64,000 nt of DNA, taken from NCBI GenBank assembly GCA_027296055.1, contig JAPUJT010000057.1:1-64000 (forward strand), given 5' to 3'. This DNA comes from Planctomycetota bacterium (GTDB taxonomy: Bacteria; Planctomycetota; JAPUJT01). The translations under genes were made by a program, and so were the position numbers. Of the stretch, positions 8,748 to 17,164 are shown one piece after another. The notes beneath the pieces were generated by a model. That model saw nothing but the letters and a program-made list of their open reading frames with translations, made no database searches and was not told the DNA's origin. Each line of letters begins with the position of its first letter. The stretch's first letter is position 1.

Positions 8748-9784
8748 TGGTGGCCGACCCGCTGAAGGTAGCGGTGATCGGCGTGGGGCACCTTGGAAGC
8801 CAGCACGCCCGCGTCTACTCCGGCATGGATGGGGTCGAGCTGGTAGCGGTTGCCGACGTCGTGCCCGAGAAGGCGAGGGAGATCGCCCGCGAGTACGAAA
8901 CCCAGGCGATCTCCGATTTCCGGGAGCTTATCGACGGTGACCTCCGCCCCGATGCAGTCAGCGTCGTCGTCCCGACTCGCGCTCATGCCGATGTGGGGAT
9001 CCCCTTTCTGGAGGCGGGCATCTCCGCCCTCGTCGAGAAGCCGATGGCCGATTCTCTCGAAGAGGCGGACGCCCTGATTGAGGCGGCCCGTAAGGGGAAG
9101 GCGACTCTCCAGGTCGGGCACATCGAGAGGTTCAATCCGGCGATCCGTGCGATACGGAAGACCGTCCGGGACCCCAGATTCATCGAGTCCGACCGGATCG
9201 CTCCTTTCCAGTTCCGGTCGACCGACATCGGCGTCGTGCTGGATCTGATGATCCACGATATCGACATCATCCTCAGCTTCTTTGACGAACCGGTGACACA
9301 CGTGGATGCCCTGGGGGCCTGCATCCTCTCGGATAGGGAGGACATTGCCACGGTTCGTCTGGTCTTCGGCGATCGCAGCGTCGCCCACTGCAAGGCGAGC
9401 CGGATCGCCCTCAAGACCGTCCGCAAGATCCGGATCTTCCAGGATGACTGCTATATCTCGCTCGACTATGGCGCGCAGCAGGGACTGATCTACCGGAAGA
9501 AACCGGAATTCTCGATAGAGCAGATCGCCCGCGTCGCCGAGGAATCCTCGAAGCCTGAGGACGTCATCGGACTTCTGTTCGGCAAGTTCCTGACGCTGGA
9601 GGAGGTGAGCATGAAGTCTCCCGAGGAACCTCTCCAAGCGGAACTGGAGGCCTTTCTGCAGGCTGTCCGCGACGGCTCGGAGCCCGAAGTCACGGGGAGG
9701 GATGGCCGCCAGGCCATGGAGGTCGCCGGGAAGATCCTGGACCAGATCCGCCGCCGATGGGACCGCAAGGACCCCACGGTATAG
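8747..9784 (+). CDS. Gfo/Idh/MocA-family oxidoreductase, possible UDP-GlcNAc 3-dehydrogenase (GnnA-like)
   Basis: 345 residues. The N-terminal Rossmann domain (VIGVGHLGSQHA) and the EKP motif (LVEKPMADS) identify the Gfo/Idh/MocA family; a VGHIERFNPA segment follows. A member of this family directly after lpxA is a recurrent arrangement, and in Acidithiobacillus and Leptospira the lpxA-linked enzyme GnnA oxidises the 3-hydroxyl of UDP-GlcNAc before GnnB aminates it, leading to amide-linked lipid A. No GnnB-like aminotransferase is visible nearby, so the substrate is inferred from position only. Confidence 0.7.
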   Translation: MVADPLKVAVIGVGHLGSQHARVYSGMDGVELVAVADVVPEKAREIAREYETQAISDFRELIDGDLRPDAVSVVVPTRAHADVGIPFLEAGISALVEKPMADSLEEADALIEAARKGKATLQVGHIERFNPAIRAIRKTVRDPRFIESDRIAPFQFRSTDIGVVLDLMIHDIDIILSFFDEPVTHVDALGACILSDREDIATVRLVFGDRSVAHCKASRIALKTVRKIRIFQDDCYISLDYGAQQGLIYRKKPEFSIEQIARVAEESSKPEDVIGLLFGKFLTLEEVSMKSPEEPLQAELEAFLQAVRDGSEPEVTGRDGRQAMEVAGKILDQIRRRWDRKDPTV

Positions 9785-9842
9785 ACCGGGTGCAGATCGG
9801 CCGATCCGCCCCATCCTGGGGCCTTGAAGGCGGATAAGAGGC

Positions 9843-9871
9843 TTGACGGAGAGTGGAGCGGACATTATAGT
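9843..9871 (+). promoter_or_regulatory. Sigma-70-type promoter for rpsB-tsf-pyrH-frr
   Basis: TTGACG at 9843-9848, 17-base spacer, TATAGT at 9866-9871. This is a near-consensus housekeeping promoter, 47 bases before the rpsB start, in the only sizeable gap between the lipid A genes and rpsB. Confidence 0.75.
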
Positions 9872-9917
9872 AAGGGCTCGCCGTTTTAGGATTTACGGCA
9901 GTTTTTGAGGAGGGCCC

Positions 9918-10898
9918 ATGGGGGTCGTCGGCATACGAGATCTGATCGACGCGGGTGCCCACTTCGGGCATCCGGTCAGCCGCTGGCATCCGAAGATGGC
10001 TCCTTACATCTACGGGAAGCGGAATCTGATCCACATCATCGATCTCCGGCAGACGATTCGAGGAATCCTCCGGGGGCGACACTTCCTCAAGAACGTGGTG
10101 GCCGATGGGGGAATGGTCCTCCTCGTCGGGACCAAGAGACAGGCGAAAGCTACGGTCACAACGCTCGCGCAGAAGGCGGAGATGCCCTACGTGAGCGAGC
10201 GCTGGCCGGGCGGCATGCTGACGAACTTCCAGACCGTTCGCTCTCGCCTCAAGCGGCTCGAGGAGTTGGAGCAGATGGAAGAGGACGGCACGATCAACCG
10301 CTACAGCAAGAAGATGATCTCTTCCATGCGGCGGGAGAAGCGAAAGATCATGCGAAACCTTGACGGCGTTCGGAATATGACCGAGCTTCCCGCCGCCGTC
10401 CTCATCGTCGATCCCCGCTCCGAGATGATCGCAGTCAAGGAAGCACGCATCCTGAATATTCCGACAGTGGCAATCATCGACACCGATTGTGATCCGGAGC
10501 TAGTGGATATTCCCGTCCCGGCGAATGACGATGCCTTCCGATCTGTGCAGGTCATTCTCGCGAGTCTCACCGAGGGGATCGAACAGGGCGTGGTCAAGTG
10601 GAAGGAAAAGGCCCGGATCGCAGAGAAGATGGAAGCCCAGAAGGAAGACGCGGCTCGGAAGGCGAAGGAGGCCCGCGAGGTGGAGAGGAAGAAAGCCGCC
10701 GCCAAGGCCTCAGTCAAGGCAGCGCCCGTGAAGAAGGCCGCAGGCGGGGAAGTTCCGGTCCCTGTCCCTGCCAAGCCTGTCTCTGCCAAGCCTGTCTCTG
10801 CCAAGCCCAACGATAAGGCCAAGGCCGAGACGGAGGCCGTGGGCGAGGGCGTTCCTACGGTTCCCGCGGGAGAGGCGCCTGCGTCCGGAGCACCCTGA
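9918..10898 (+). CDS. rpsB: 30S ribosomal protein S2 with long Ala/Lys-rich tail
   Basis: 326 residues. Residues 1-230 are a standard S2: GAHFGHPVSRWHPKM near the start, then VGTKRQAK, ERWPGGMLTNFQT and the C-terminal IPVPANDD. The remaining roughly 95 residues are a charged Ala/Lys/Glu helix followed by a Pro/Val/Lys-rich repeat, absent from E. coli S2. GAGGAGGG precedes the ATG. The order rpsB-tsf-pyrH-frr is conserved across bacteria. Confidence 0.96.
   Translation: MGVVGIRDLIDAGAHFGHPVSRWHPKMAPYIYGKRNLIHIIDLRQTIRGILRGRHFLKNVVADGGMVLLVGTKRQAKATVTTLAQKAEMPYVSERWPGGMLTNFQTVRSRLKRLEELEQMEEDGTINRYSKKMISSMRREKRKIMRNLDGVRNMTELPAAVLIVDPRSEMIAVKEARILNIPTVAIIDTDCDPELVDIPVPANDDAFRSVQVILASLTEGIEQGVVKWKEKARIAEKMEAQKEDAARKAKEAREVERKKAAAKASVKAAPVKKAAGGEVPVPVPAKPVSAKPVSAKPNDKAKAETEAVGEGVPTVPAGEAPASGAP
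10761..10805 (+). repeat. Three 15-bp in-frame repeats in the rpsB tail
   Basis: Three tandem copies of a 15-base unit close to cctgtctctgccaag, encoding the Pro-Val-Ser/Pro-Ala-Lys repeats of the S2 tail. The last two copies are identical. In-frame microsatellite-like expansion is the simplest explanation. Confidence 0.85.
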
Positions 10899-10994
10899 GC
10901 CTGCCCTCCCTCCGAGCAGTTCCCCGGCGGTCCTTTATTCGATAGGTTCCGCCCTTTTTTTATGCCCTGAATTCGCGAGATAGGAGAATCTACC

Positions 10995-11891
10995 GTGGGA
11001 GTGGATCTGAAAGAGGTCAAGGCTCTGAGGCAAGAAACGGGCCTCGGGTTCATGCATTGCAAGAAGGCCCTCGATGAGGCGGGGGGAGACCGGGAACAGG
11101 CGATCATCCTCCTCCGGAAGCAGGGCATGGCTGCTGCCGATAGCCGCATGCACCGAGCCGCCGATCAGGGAAAGATTGCCCTTTACGTCTCACCCGAGAA
11201 GTCCGCCGGCGCTCTCGTCGAGATGCGCTGCGAGACGGACTTCGTTGCGCGGGGGACTGACTTCACCGGCCTCGCCACGGAGCTCGCGGAGCTCGCCGGC
11301 AGCCTGGAGCCGGGCAAGGTGGACAAGGAGATGTTCCTGGGCCAGTCTGCCGGCGCGGGCAAGGGAACGGTGCAGGATGAGGTCAAAACCCTCGGCGGAA
11401 GAGTCGGGGAGAAGGTGGAGATGCACCGGGTAGCCTCCCTACCGCCCCCGGGAACGGATCGGCATCGTGTAGGAGGCTACGTCCATCACAACGGCAAGTC
11501 GGGCGCCTTGGTTCGCATCGGATACAAGTCCGAGGCGACGGGAGCCAGCCTCGATGGAGTCCTGAAGAACCTGGCGATGCACATCGTCGCCCACGTGCCG
11601 ACGCCGGTCGCCGTCTCGAAGGATGACGTCCCCAAGGACGTGATCGAGAAGGAGAGGGCGATCCAGGCGGACACCGATGAAATCAAGAAGAAGCCCGAGA
11701 AGATCCGTGGCAAGATCCTGGAAGGCAAGATGCAGAGGTTCTTGAAGGACCTGGCCCTCCTCGAGCAGCCCCTCGTCACGGTCACCGAGGGCAAGATTCC
11801 TGTTCGCGAGGTCCTCGAGAAGCAGGGCAAAGACCTCTCCGATTCACTGGTTGTGGAAGGATTTCTCCGATTCGAGCTGGGTGGAGAGTAG
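10995..11891 (+). CDS. tsf: Elongation factor Ts
   Basis: 298 residues. Nucleotide exchange factor for EF-Tu. The N-terminal UBA-like region (VKALRQETGLGFMHCKKALDEAGGD) and the TDFV contact motif (RCETDFVARGTDF) are clear, as are the two core domains with HIVAHVPTPVAV. The GTG start at 10995 gives the canonical N-terminus and follows a TAGGAG ribosome binding site. About 95 bases separate it from rpsB. Confidence 0.96.
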   Translation: MGVDLKEVKALRQETGLGFMHCKKALDEAGGDREQAIILLRKQGMAAADSRMHRAADQGKIALYVSPEKSAGALVEMRCETDFVARGTDFTGLATELAELAGSLEPGKVDKEMFLGQSAGAGKGTVQDEVKTLGGRVGEKVEMHRVASLPPPGTDRHRVGGYVHHNGKSGALVRIGYKSEATGASLDGVLKNLAMHIVAHVPTPVAVSKDDVPKDVIEKERAIQADTDEIKKKPEKIRGKILEGKMQRFLKDLALLEQPLVTVTEGKIPVREVLEKQGKDLSDSLVVEGFLRFELGGE

Positions 11892-11912
11892 CCTGGCCAA
11901 AGCGGGAAGCGA

Positions 11913-12629
11913 ATGCCCTCGACCTACCGGCGTGTGGTCCTCAAGATAAGCGGAGATGGTTTCTCGCGTGAGATGACTTCGGGCATCGACACCGCCGAGA
12001 TCCTCTCTGTCGCCGAGCAGGCCAAGGCAGTGGCCGCTCTCGGAATCGAGCTTGCCATCGTCGTCGGAGGAGGCAACATAGTACGTGGCGCCCAGGTGGA
12101 GGGGGGGGGAATCCGCCGGGCGACGGCGGACTACATGGGCATGCTCGCCACGTTGATCAACGGCCTCGCCCTGCAGGACGTCCTCGAATCGATCGGCGTG
12201 GAGACCCGTGTGCTGACGGCGATCACGACGGAGCAGGTGGCGGAGCCATTCATACGGAGGCGAGCGACGAGGCACCTGGAAAAGAAGCGGGTGGTGATAC
12301 TTGCCGGCGGGACGGGGAACCCTTACTTTACGACGGACACGACCGCCGCCCTCCGGGCGGTGGAGATCGGGGCGGATATTCTTTTGAAGGCGACCAAGGT
12401 CGACGGGGTCTACTCGGCGGACCCCCAGAAGGACCCGAGCGCCAAGCGATTCAAGAAGTTGACTTATCTCGAGGTGCTCAACCAGCAGCTCGGGGTGATG
12501 GATTACACGGCGATCTCTCTCTGCATGGTGCATCGCCTTCCGATCCTCGTCTTCAACCTCAAAGGGGAGAGGGCGTTCGAGAGGGCAGTGCAAGGGGAGG
12601 ATATTGGAACTTTGATCGTGCCTGAGTAG
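11913..12629 (+). CDS. pyrH: UMP kinase
   Basis: 238 residues of the amino acid kinase fold. UMP kinase phosphorylates UMP to UDP. Visible motifs are [10 protein letters not shown] at the N-terminus (canonical LKLSGE with an Asp in place of Glu), [10 protein letters not shown], the [14 protein letters not shown] segment and [18 protein letters not shown]. It sits between tsf and frr, the usual order. Confidence 0.96.
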   Translation: MPSTYRRVVLKISGDGFSREMTSGIDTAEILSVAEQAKAVAALGIELAIVVGGGNIVRGAQVEGGGIRRATADYMGMLATLINGLALQDVLESIGVETRVLTAITTEQVAEPFIRRRATRHLEKKRVVILAGGTGNPYFTTDTTAALRAVEIGADILLKATKVDGVYSADPQKDPSAKRFKKLTYLEVLNQQLGVMDYTAISLCMVHRLPILVFNLKGERAFERAVQGEDIGTLIVPE

Positions 12630-12682
12630 GCACGTCCATCTGCCCCCTGTTCGGGGGACCGGATCCGGAAAGAGGTGGAGTC

Positions 12683-13234
12683 ATGGATCAAGATGAACTC
12701 CTTCTGGAAGCGGAAGTTCGGATGGAGAAGTGCGTCGAGTACCTCAAGTCGGAGTACAGGGGGATGAGGACGGGCCGGGCCAACCCTGGACTCGTCGAGA
12801 CCATCAAGGTGAATTACTACGGGGCGCCCACGCCGCTGAAGCAGATAGCCTCCATCGGCTCTCCCGATCCGACCCTGCTCGTGATACGACCGTTCGATCC
12901 GTCCGCGCTAGGCGAAGTGGAGAAGGCCATCCTCAAGTCGGACATCGGGATCACGCCTTCGAACGATGGGAAGGTGCTCCGGCTGGCGATCCCTCCTCTC
13001 AGCGAGGAGCGAAGGAAGCAGCTGGTGGGACGGGCCAAGACGGCGTCCGAAGAGGCTCGAGTGGCCATCCGAAACGTCCGAAGAGAGGCGAACAAGAAAT
13101 CGACGGACCTCGACTCGATCTCCGAGGATGATCTACATGGCTTCAAGGACGACGTCCTGGAGCTGACCCGGAAGTACGAGGGCCAGGCGGGAGAATACCT
13201 GGAGAAGAAGACCCAGGAGCTCATGGATATGTGA
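12683..13234 (+). CDS. frr: Ribosome recycling factor
   Basis: 183 residues, standard length. Together with EF-G it splits post-termination ribosomes. The three-helix bundle is recognisable (RTGRANPGLVETIKVNYYG near residues 31-49, LRLAIPPLSEERRKQLV, VAIRNVRREANK). An AGAGGTGGAG ribosome binding site precedes the ATG. It ends the rpsB operon and is followed by two tRNA genes. Confidence 0.97.
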   Translation: MDQDELLLEAEVRMEKCVEYLKSEYRGMRTGRANPGLVETIKVNYYGAPTPLKQIASIGSPDPTLLVIRPFDPSALGEVEKAILKSDIGITPSNDGKVLRLAIPPLSEERRKQLVGRAKTASEEARVAIRNVRREANKKSTDLDSISEDDLHGFKDDVLELTRKYEGQAGEYLEKKTQELMDM

Positions 13235-13276
13235 CCCGTTCTGGACCAGGAAGAGTGTCGTGGTCGTCCGGACGGA

Positions 13277-13349
13277 GGGCGCATAGCTCAGTCGGTAGAG
13301 CAACTGCCTTTTAAGCAGTAGGTCGTTGGTTCGAGTCCAACTGCGCCCA
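13277..13349 (+). tRNA. tRNA-Lys (anticodon TTT)
   Basis: Full cloverleaf by eye: acceptor GGGCGCA/TGCGCCC, D-arm GCTC/GAGC, anticodon stem ACTGC/GCAGT with loop CTTTTAA, T-arm GTTGG/CCAAC with TTCGAGT loop, discriminator A. The 3' CCA is not encoded. Confidence 0.96.
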
Positions 13350-13375
13350 TACAAGTATCGCGTCGGTGTAGCGCC

Positions 13376-13450
13376 GACCCCTTCGTCTAGTCAGGTCTAG
13401 GACTCCAGGTTTTCATCCTGGCAACAGGGGTTCAAATCCCCTAGGGGTCA
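13376..13450 (+). tRNA. tRNA-Glu (anticodon TTC)
   Basis: Acceptor GACCCCT/AGGGGTC, the typical TTCGTCTAG D-arm start, anticodon stem CCAGG/CCTGG with loop TTTTCAT, T-arm AGGGG/CCCCT, discriminator A. The 3' CCA is not encoded. It lies 26 bases after tRNA-Lys, so both are probably on one transcript. Confidence 0.95.
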
Positions 13451-13530
13451 CCCTTCTTTCTCTCTCCCATCTGTCCCAGATTCCCCCTTTTCGATCGACC
13501 ACACAACGTATGACGCGGTAAGGTGCGAGG

Positions 13531-15864
13531 ATGAGCCATTCCGATCCATCGCCCGGCGGAGAGCCGGGCGTCGAGATTGACCCGGTCTGTGGGATGAATG
13601 TGATCCCCGGCCCCGAGAGTCCCTCCCTGGAGCATCAGGGCCGCGCGTATCACTTCTGCTGCGTCTCGTGCCTGGAGAAGTTCCGGACCGATCCCGAGCG
13701 GTTTCTGTCCGGGCCGTCCCCCACGGCAATGGTCCGGCCAAGCGGGCAGCGGACCGTGGGCGCCACGTATACCTGCCCGATGCATCCGGAGGTCCGTCAG
13801 GATTCCTACGGCGACTGCCCACTGTGCGGCATGGCCCTGGAGCCTTCCAGCCCCGTCGGCGGAGAGGAGAGGACCCCCGAGCTCGGCTTGATGACACGCC
13901 GGTTCTGGATAAGCCTCGTCCTGACGATTCCCCTGATCGTGATCGCGATGGGGGTGGATGCCGGTGGCCGACTCGGCTCGACGGCGCAGCTCCTTCTGGC
14001 AACCCCGGTCGTGCTCTGGGGAGGTTGGCCGTTCCTCGCCCGCGGATGGAAATCGGTTCGTACCCGGAGGCTGAATATGTTCACCCTGATCGGCCTCGGA
14101 GTCTTCGTGGCCTACTTCTACAGCTTCGTGGCGGCGATCGCCCCGGGCGTTTTCCCTGCGGAGGCGCGCGGAGAGGGGGGGGGCGTGACCCTCTACTTCG
14201 AGGCCGCCGCGGGAATAGTCACTCTCGTCCTTCTGGGCCAGGTCCTCGAGCTGAAGGCGCGCCGTGGCACGGGGGAGGCGATCCGACGGCTCCTCGAGCA
14301 ATCGCCCAAGGTGGCCCATCGGATTCGCGATGACGGGGACGATGAGGAGGTGCCGATCGATGCGATCCATCTCGGGGACCGCCTGAGAGTTCGCCCGGGC
14401 GAGAAGGTCCCCGTGGACGGGATCGTGCTCGAAGGGTCCAGTTCGATCGATGAGTCCATGATCACCGGTGAGTCGATCCCGGTGCCGAAGAGCTCGAGGG
14501 ATCCAGTGACCGGGGCCACGGTGAACGGTACCGGGTCCCTGATCATCCGGGCGAGGCGCGTAGGGGCCAATACGCTCCACGCGCGGATCATCCGCATGGT
14601 GACAGAGGCACAGCGCACCCGGGCTCCGATCCAGAGGCTGGCCGACACCGTATCTTCCGTCTTCGTCCCGGCCGTCGTGGTCGTGTCGATCGCTTCCTTC
14701 GTCATCTGGGGATTCCTCGTCCCGGAGACATCCCTCTCGATCGCCATCGTCCGGGCCGTCTCCGTCCTGATCATCGCCTGCCCGTGCGCCCTCGGCCTGG
14801 CAACCCCCGTCTCGATTCTCGTCGCGACGGGGCGTGGGGCGAGTCTGGGGGTCCTCTTCAGAGATGCCGAGGCGATCGAGGTGCTGGGCAAGGTCGATAC
14901 CCTCGTCGTGGACAAGACCGGCACGCTGACCGAGGGAAAGCCGCGTCTGGTCACGATCGCGGTGTCCGAAGGGTGGAACGAGGCGGATCTGCTTCGACTG
15001 GCGGCGGGCGTCGAGAGGGGCAGCGAGCATCCCCTGGCGGAAGCGCTCGTAGGGGGGGCCAGAGATCGAGGGATCGATCTCGGCAAGGTAGAGGAGTTCC
15101 AGACCCGTCCGGGCAGGGGTGTCCGAGGGGTCCTGGCCGGCCGGACGGTCGTACTGGGCAGCCAGGATTTCCTGGACTCCGAGGGCGTCGACGTCGGCTC
15201 CCTGGAGGGCCGGGCGGAGGATCTTCGCAAGATGGGCCAGACGGTGGCGTTCGTGGCGGTAGACGGCCAGCCGGCCGGTCTGGTGGGAATCGAGGATCCG
15301 ATCCGTGAGACGGCGGCGGAGGCGCTCCGGGAGATCCGTCAGGAGGGAATCCGGATACTGATGCTTACCGGGGACAACATGACAACGGCCAGGGCGGTTG
15401 CCAGGAGGCTCGAGATCGAGGACATCCAGGCTGAGATGCTGCCCCAGGACAAGGCCGAGGTGATCCGGAAGCTCCATTCCGAGGGGAGAACGGTGGCGAT
15501 GGTGGGAGAGGGGCTAAACGATGCCCCCGCCCTCGCCCTGGCCCAGGTCGGCATCGCCATGGGGACGGGAACGGATCTGGCGATGGAGACAGCCGGCGTG
15601 ACTCTGGTCAAACCGGATCTCATGGGAATCCTACGGGCCCGCCTGCTCAGTCGGGCCACCCTGCGTAACATCAAGCAGAACCTGTTCTTCGCCTTCATCT
15701 ACAACGCCCTCGGGGTTCCTCTTGCGGCAGGGGCACTGGCGCCCTTTTACCGACTGCCCCCGGATGTGCTGCCGATGGTCGCTGCGGCGGCGATGAGCTT
15801 GAGCTCCGTCACCGTCATCTCCAATGCTCTCCGGCTCCGCACCCTCCCCATAACAGGCGATTGA
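13531..15864 (+). CDS. Copper/silver-type P-type (P1B) ATPase with N-terminal YHS and heavy-metal-binding domains
   Basis: 777 residues. Domains in order: YHS-type metal domain (about 16-60, IDPVCGMNV ... [10 protein letters not shown]), HMBD zinc-ribbon-like module (about 82-108, YTCPMHPEV ... CPLCGM), eight predicted membrane segments, CPC ion-site motif ([13 protein letters not shown], about 414), phosphorylation motif DKTGT (about 464), HP locus SEHPLAEA and TGDN. This is the CopA/CopB-like group that exports Cu(+) or Ag(+). The hinge motif normally GDGxND reads GEGLND (about 658-663), an Asp-to-Glu change at a Mg-coordinating position. A second metal cluster lies at the far end of the window. 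Confidence 0.92.
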   Translation: MSHSDPSPGGEPGVEIDPVCGMNVIPGPESPSLEHQGRAYHFCCVSCLEKFRTDPERFLSGPSPTAMVRPSGQRTVGATYTCPMHPEVRQDSYGDCPLCGMALEPSSPVGGEERTPELGLMTRRFWISLVLTIPLIVIAMGVDAGGRLGSTAQLLLATPVVLWGGWPFLARGWKSVRTRRLNMFTLIGLGVFVAYFYSFVAAIAPGVFPAEARGEGGGVTLYFEAAAGIVTLVLLGQVLELKARRGTGEAIRRLLEQSPKVAHRIRDDGDDEEVPIDAIHLGDRLRVRPGEKVPVDGIVLEGSSSIDESMITGESIPVPKSSRDPVTGATVNGTGSLIIRARRVGANTLHARIIRMVTEAQRTRAPIQRLADTVSSVFVPAVVVVSIASFVIWGFLVPETSLSIAIVRAVSVLIIACPCALGLATPVSILVATGRGASLGVLFRDAEAIEVLGKVDTLVVDKTGTLTEGKPRLVTIAVSEGWNEADLLRLAAGVERGSEHPLAEALVGGARDRGIDLGKVEEFQTRPGRGVRGVLAGRTVVLGSQDFLDSEGVDVGSLEGRAEDLRKMGQTVAFVAVDGQPAGLVGIEDPIRETAAEALREIRQEGIRILMLTGDNMTTARAVARRLEIEDIQAEMLPQDKAEVIRKLHSEGRTVAMVGEGLNDAPALALAQVGIAMGTGTDLAMETAGVTLVKPDLMGILRARLLSRATLRNIKQNLFFAFIYNALGVPLAAGALAPFYRLPPDVLPMVAAAAMSLSSVTVISNALRLRTLPITGD

Positions 15865-15962
15865 CTTAAAGAAACTTTACGCGGGTGACGATTTTGCGCC
15901 CATTTCTGCTCCATTTGCGGGTGGGAATTGCCATTAATGCATACCTTGGCCCTTTGACGGGA

Positions 15963-15980
15963 ATGGTACAGTCCTTGCAA
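15963..15980 (+). promoter_or_regulatory. Candidate sigma-54 (-24/-12) promoter 1
   Basis: TGGTAC...TTGCA with GG at 15965-15966 and GC at 15977-15978, exactly ten bases between them. It matches the sigma-54 pattern TGGCAC-N5-TTGCW at all but one or two positions. It lies about 160 bases upstream of the sigma factor gene at 16126. Confidence 0.6.
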
Positions 15981-16030
15981 GCCTCACAGGCCTAACGGCT
16001 TATCCCCGATTCCGCCCAATAATTGACAGC

Positions 16031-16047
16031 CCGGCATAAGTTTTGCG
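16031..16047 (+). promoter_or_regulatory. Candidate sigma-54 (-24/-12) promoter 2
   Basis: CCGGCATAAGTTTTGC with GG at 16033-16034 and GC at 16045-16046, again exactly ten bases apart. It resembles TGGCAC-N5-TTGC and lies 79 bases upstream of the sigma factor start. A GGGG/CCCC hairpin (16065-16079) would fall in the leader. Confidence 0.5.
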
Positions 16048-16125
16048 CTATTTCCGGGAGACAAGGGGGCGTAAACCCCGTCTAAGAGTACGAAGCTATC
16101 GCCGGAGGAATTGACCTAGAGGCCA

Positions 16126-17139
16126 ATGAAAATGATCTCCCGTAAGCGGAATCGCAACCAGGACCGATTTCTGGACCAGTTTCTCGGCTATGGCCTGCTC
16201 AACAAGGGGCAGGAGGTCGAGGCCTTCCAGAAGCTCCTCAAGGCTCGCTCGGATCTCCGACGGCTTCTGCGGAACTGTGGCTATTCGCGCGTGGGAGCGG
16301 TGGAGGCCTGCCGGGGGCTGGAGGATGGCTCCTTCAACTTCGAGCGACTGACCGGAGAAGGGAACGCGCGGCTGATGCGGAAGCGCCGCGCCGAGGTACG
16401 TGACTCGGTGCGCGAGCTCCTGTCGACCCGGGCGTTCATCGTGCAGAAGAATCTCAGACTGGTCGCGAGCATCGCCCACCACTACACGGGGCGCGGGATC
16501 GACCTGGAAGACCTGATCCAGGATGGGAATGTAGGGCTCCTCAAGGCGATCGAGCGGTTTGATCCGGCTCGCGGTTTCAAGTTCTCCACCTACGCAACCT
16601 GGTGGATCCGCCAGACGGTCAGCAGGTCGCTGGAGAACAGCAGCCGATTCGTTCGACTGCCCGTCAACGTGAAGGCGACTCTCGACCGGATCCATCGCGC
16701 CACGGAGATGCTCTGCAAGGAGATCCAGCGACAGCCCACCGCGGAAGAGATCGGTGAGCGCCTCGGGCTCACCACGGAACGGGTCACGCTGCTCCTGAAA
16801 TTCGGAGATCGCGACGCCATCTCCCTGGACGCTCCGATCCGGGAGGGTGGCGAGGCGAACCTCTCCGACCTGATCCCGTCGAGTCGGTACGATCAACCGA
16901 TGAAGAAGACGGAGCAGATGTTTCAGAAGGAGCGGCTTCGCCGCGCCATGGAAGGCCTCACGCAGACGGAGAAGTTCGTCCTGGAGTCCCGCTTCGGGCT
17001 GGATGGGTCGCCCCATCGAACTCTGAAGGACATCGGGGCACAGTTCTCCCTGTCGCGCGAGCGCATCCGACAGATCGAGGTCAAGGCTCTGAGGAAGCTG
17101 GAACAGATCCTCGAGCAGTCCGACCCCGAATCGAACTGA
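16126..17139 (+). CDS. RpoS/RpoD-family alternative sigma-70 factor (group 2)
   Basis: 337 residues. Region 2 is typical, with LRLVASIAHHYTGRGIDLED, LIQDGNVGLLKAIERFDP and the -10 recognition segment FSTYATWWIRQ. Region 3 (RQPTAEEIGERLGL) and region 4 helix-turn-helix (TLKDIGAQFSLSRERIRQIE) follow. Region 1.1 and the large non-conserved insert of primary RpoD are missing, so this is a group 2 (RpoS/HrdB-like) factor. Two sigma-54-like promoters lie upstream, suggesting that sigma-54 drives its expression. An upstream GGAGG is 17 bases from the ATG; AGAGG three bases away may serve instead. Confidence 0.9.
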   Translation: MKMISRKRNRNQDRFLDQFLGYGLLNKGQEVEAFQKLLKARSDLRRLLRNCGYSRVGAVEACRGLEDGSFNFERLTGEGNARLMRKRRAEVRDSVRELLSTRAFIVQKNLRLVASIAHHYTGRGIDLEDLIQDGNVGLLKAIERFDPARGFKFSTYATWWIRQTVSRSLENSSRFVRLPVNVKATLDRIHRATEMLCKEIQRQPTAEEIGERLGLTTERVTLLLKFGDRDAISLDAPIREGGEANLSDLIPSSRYDQPMKKTEQMFQKERLRRAMEGLTQTEKFVLESRFGLDGSPHRTLKDIGAQFSLSRERIRQIEVKALRKLEQILEQSDPESN

Positions 17140-17164
17140 TCCACATTCGATCGCACAACATTAA

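Noticed and set aside
13441-15477. A 678-codon minus-strand frame opposite the P-type ATPase
   Set aside because: No recognisable protein motifs; composition is that of a shadow frame, and the plus-strand ATPase motifs are unambiguous.
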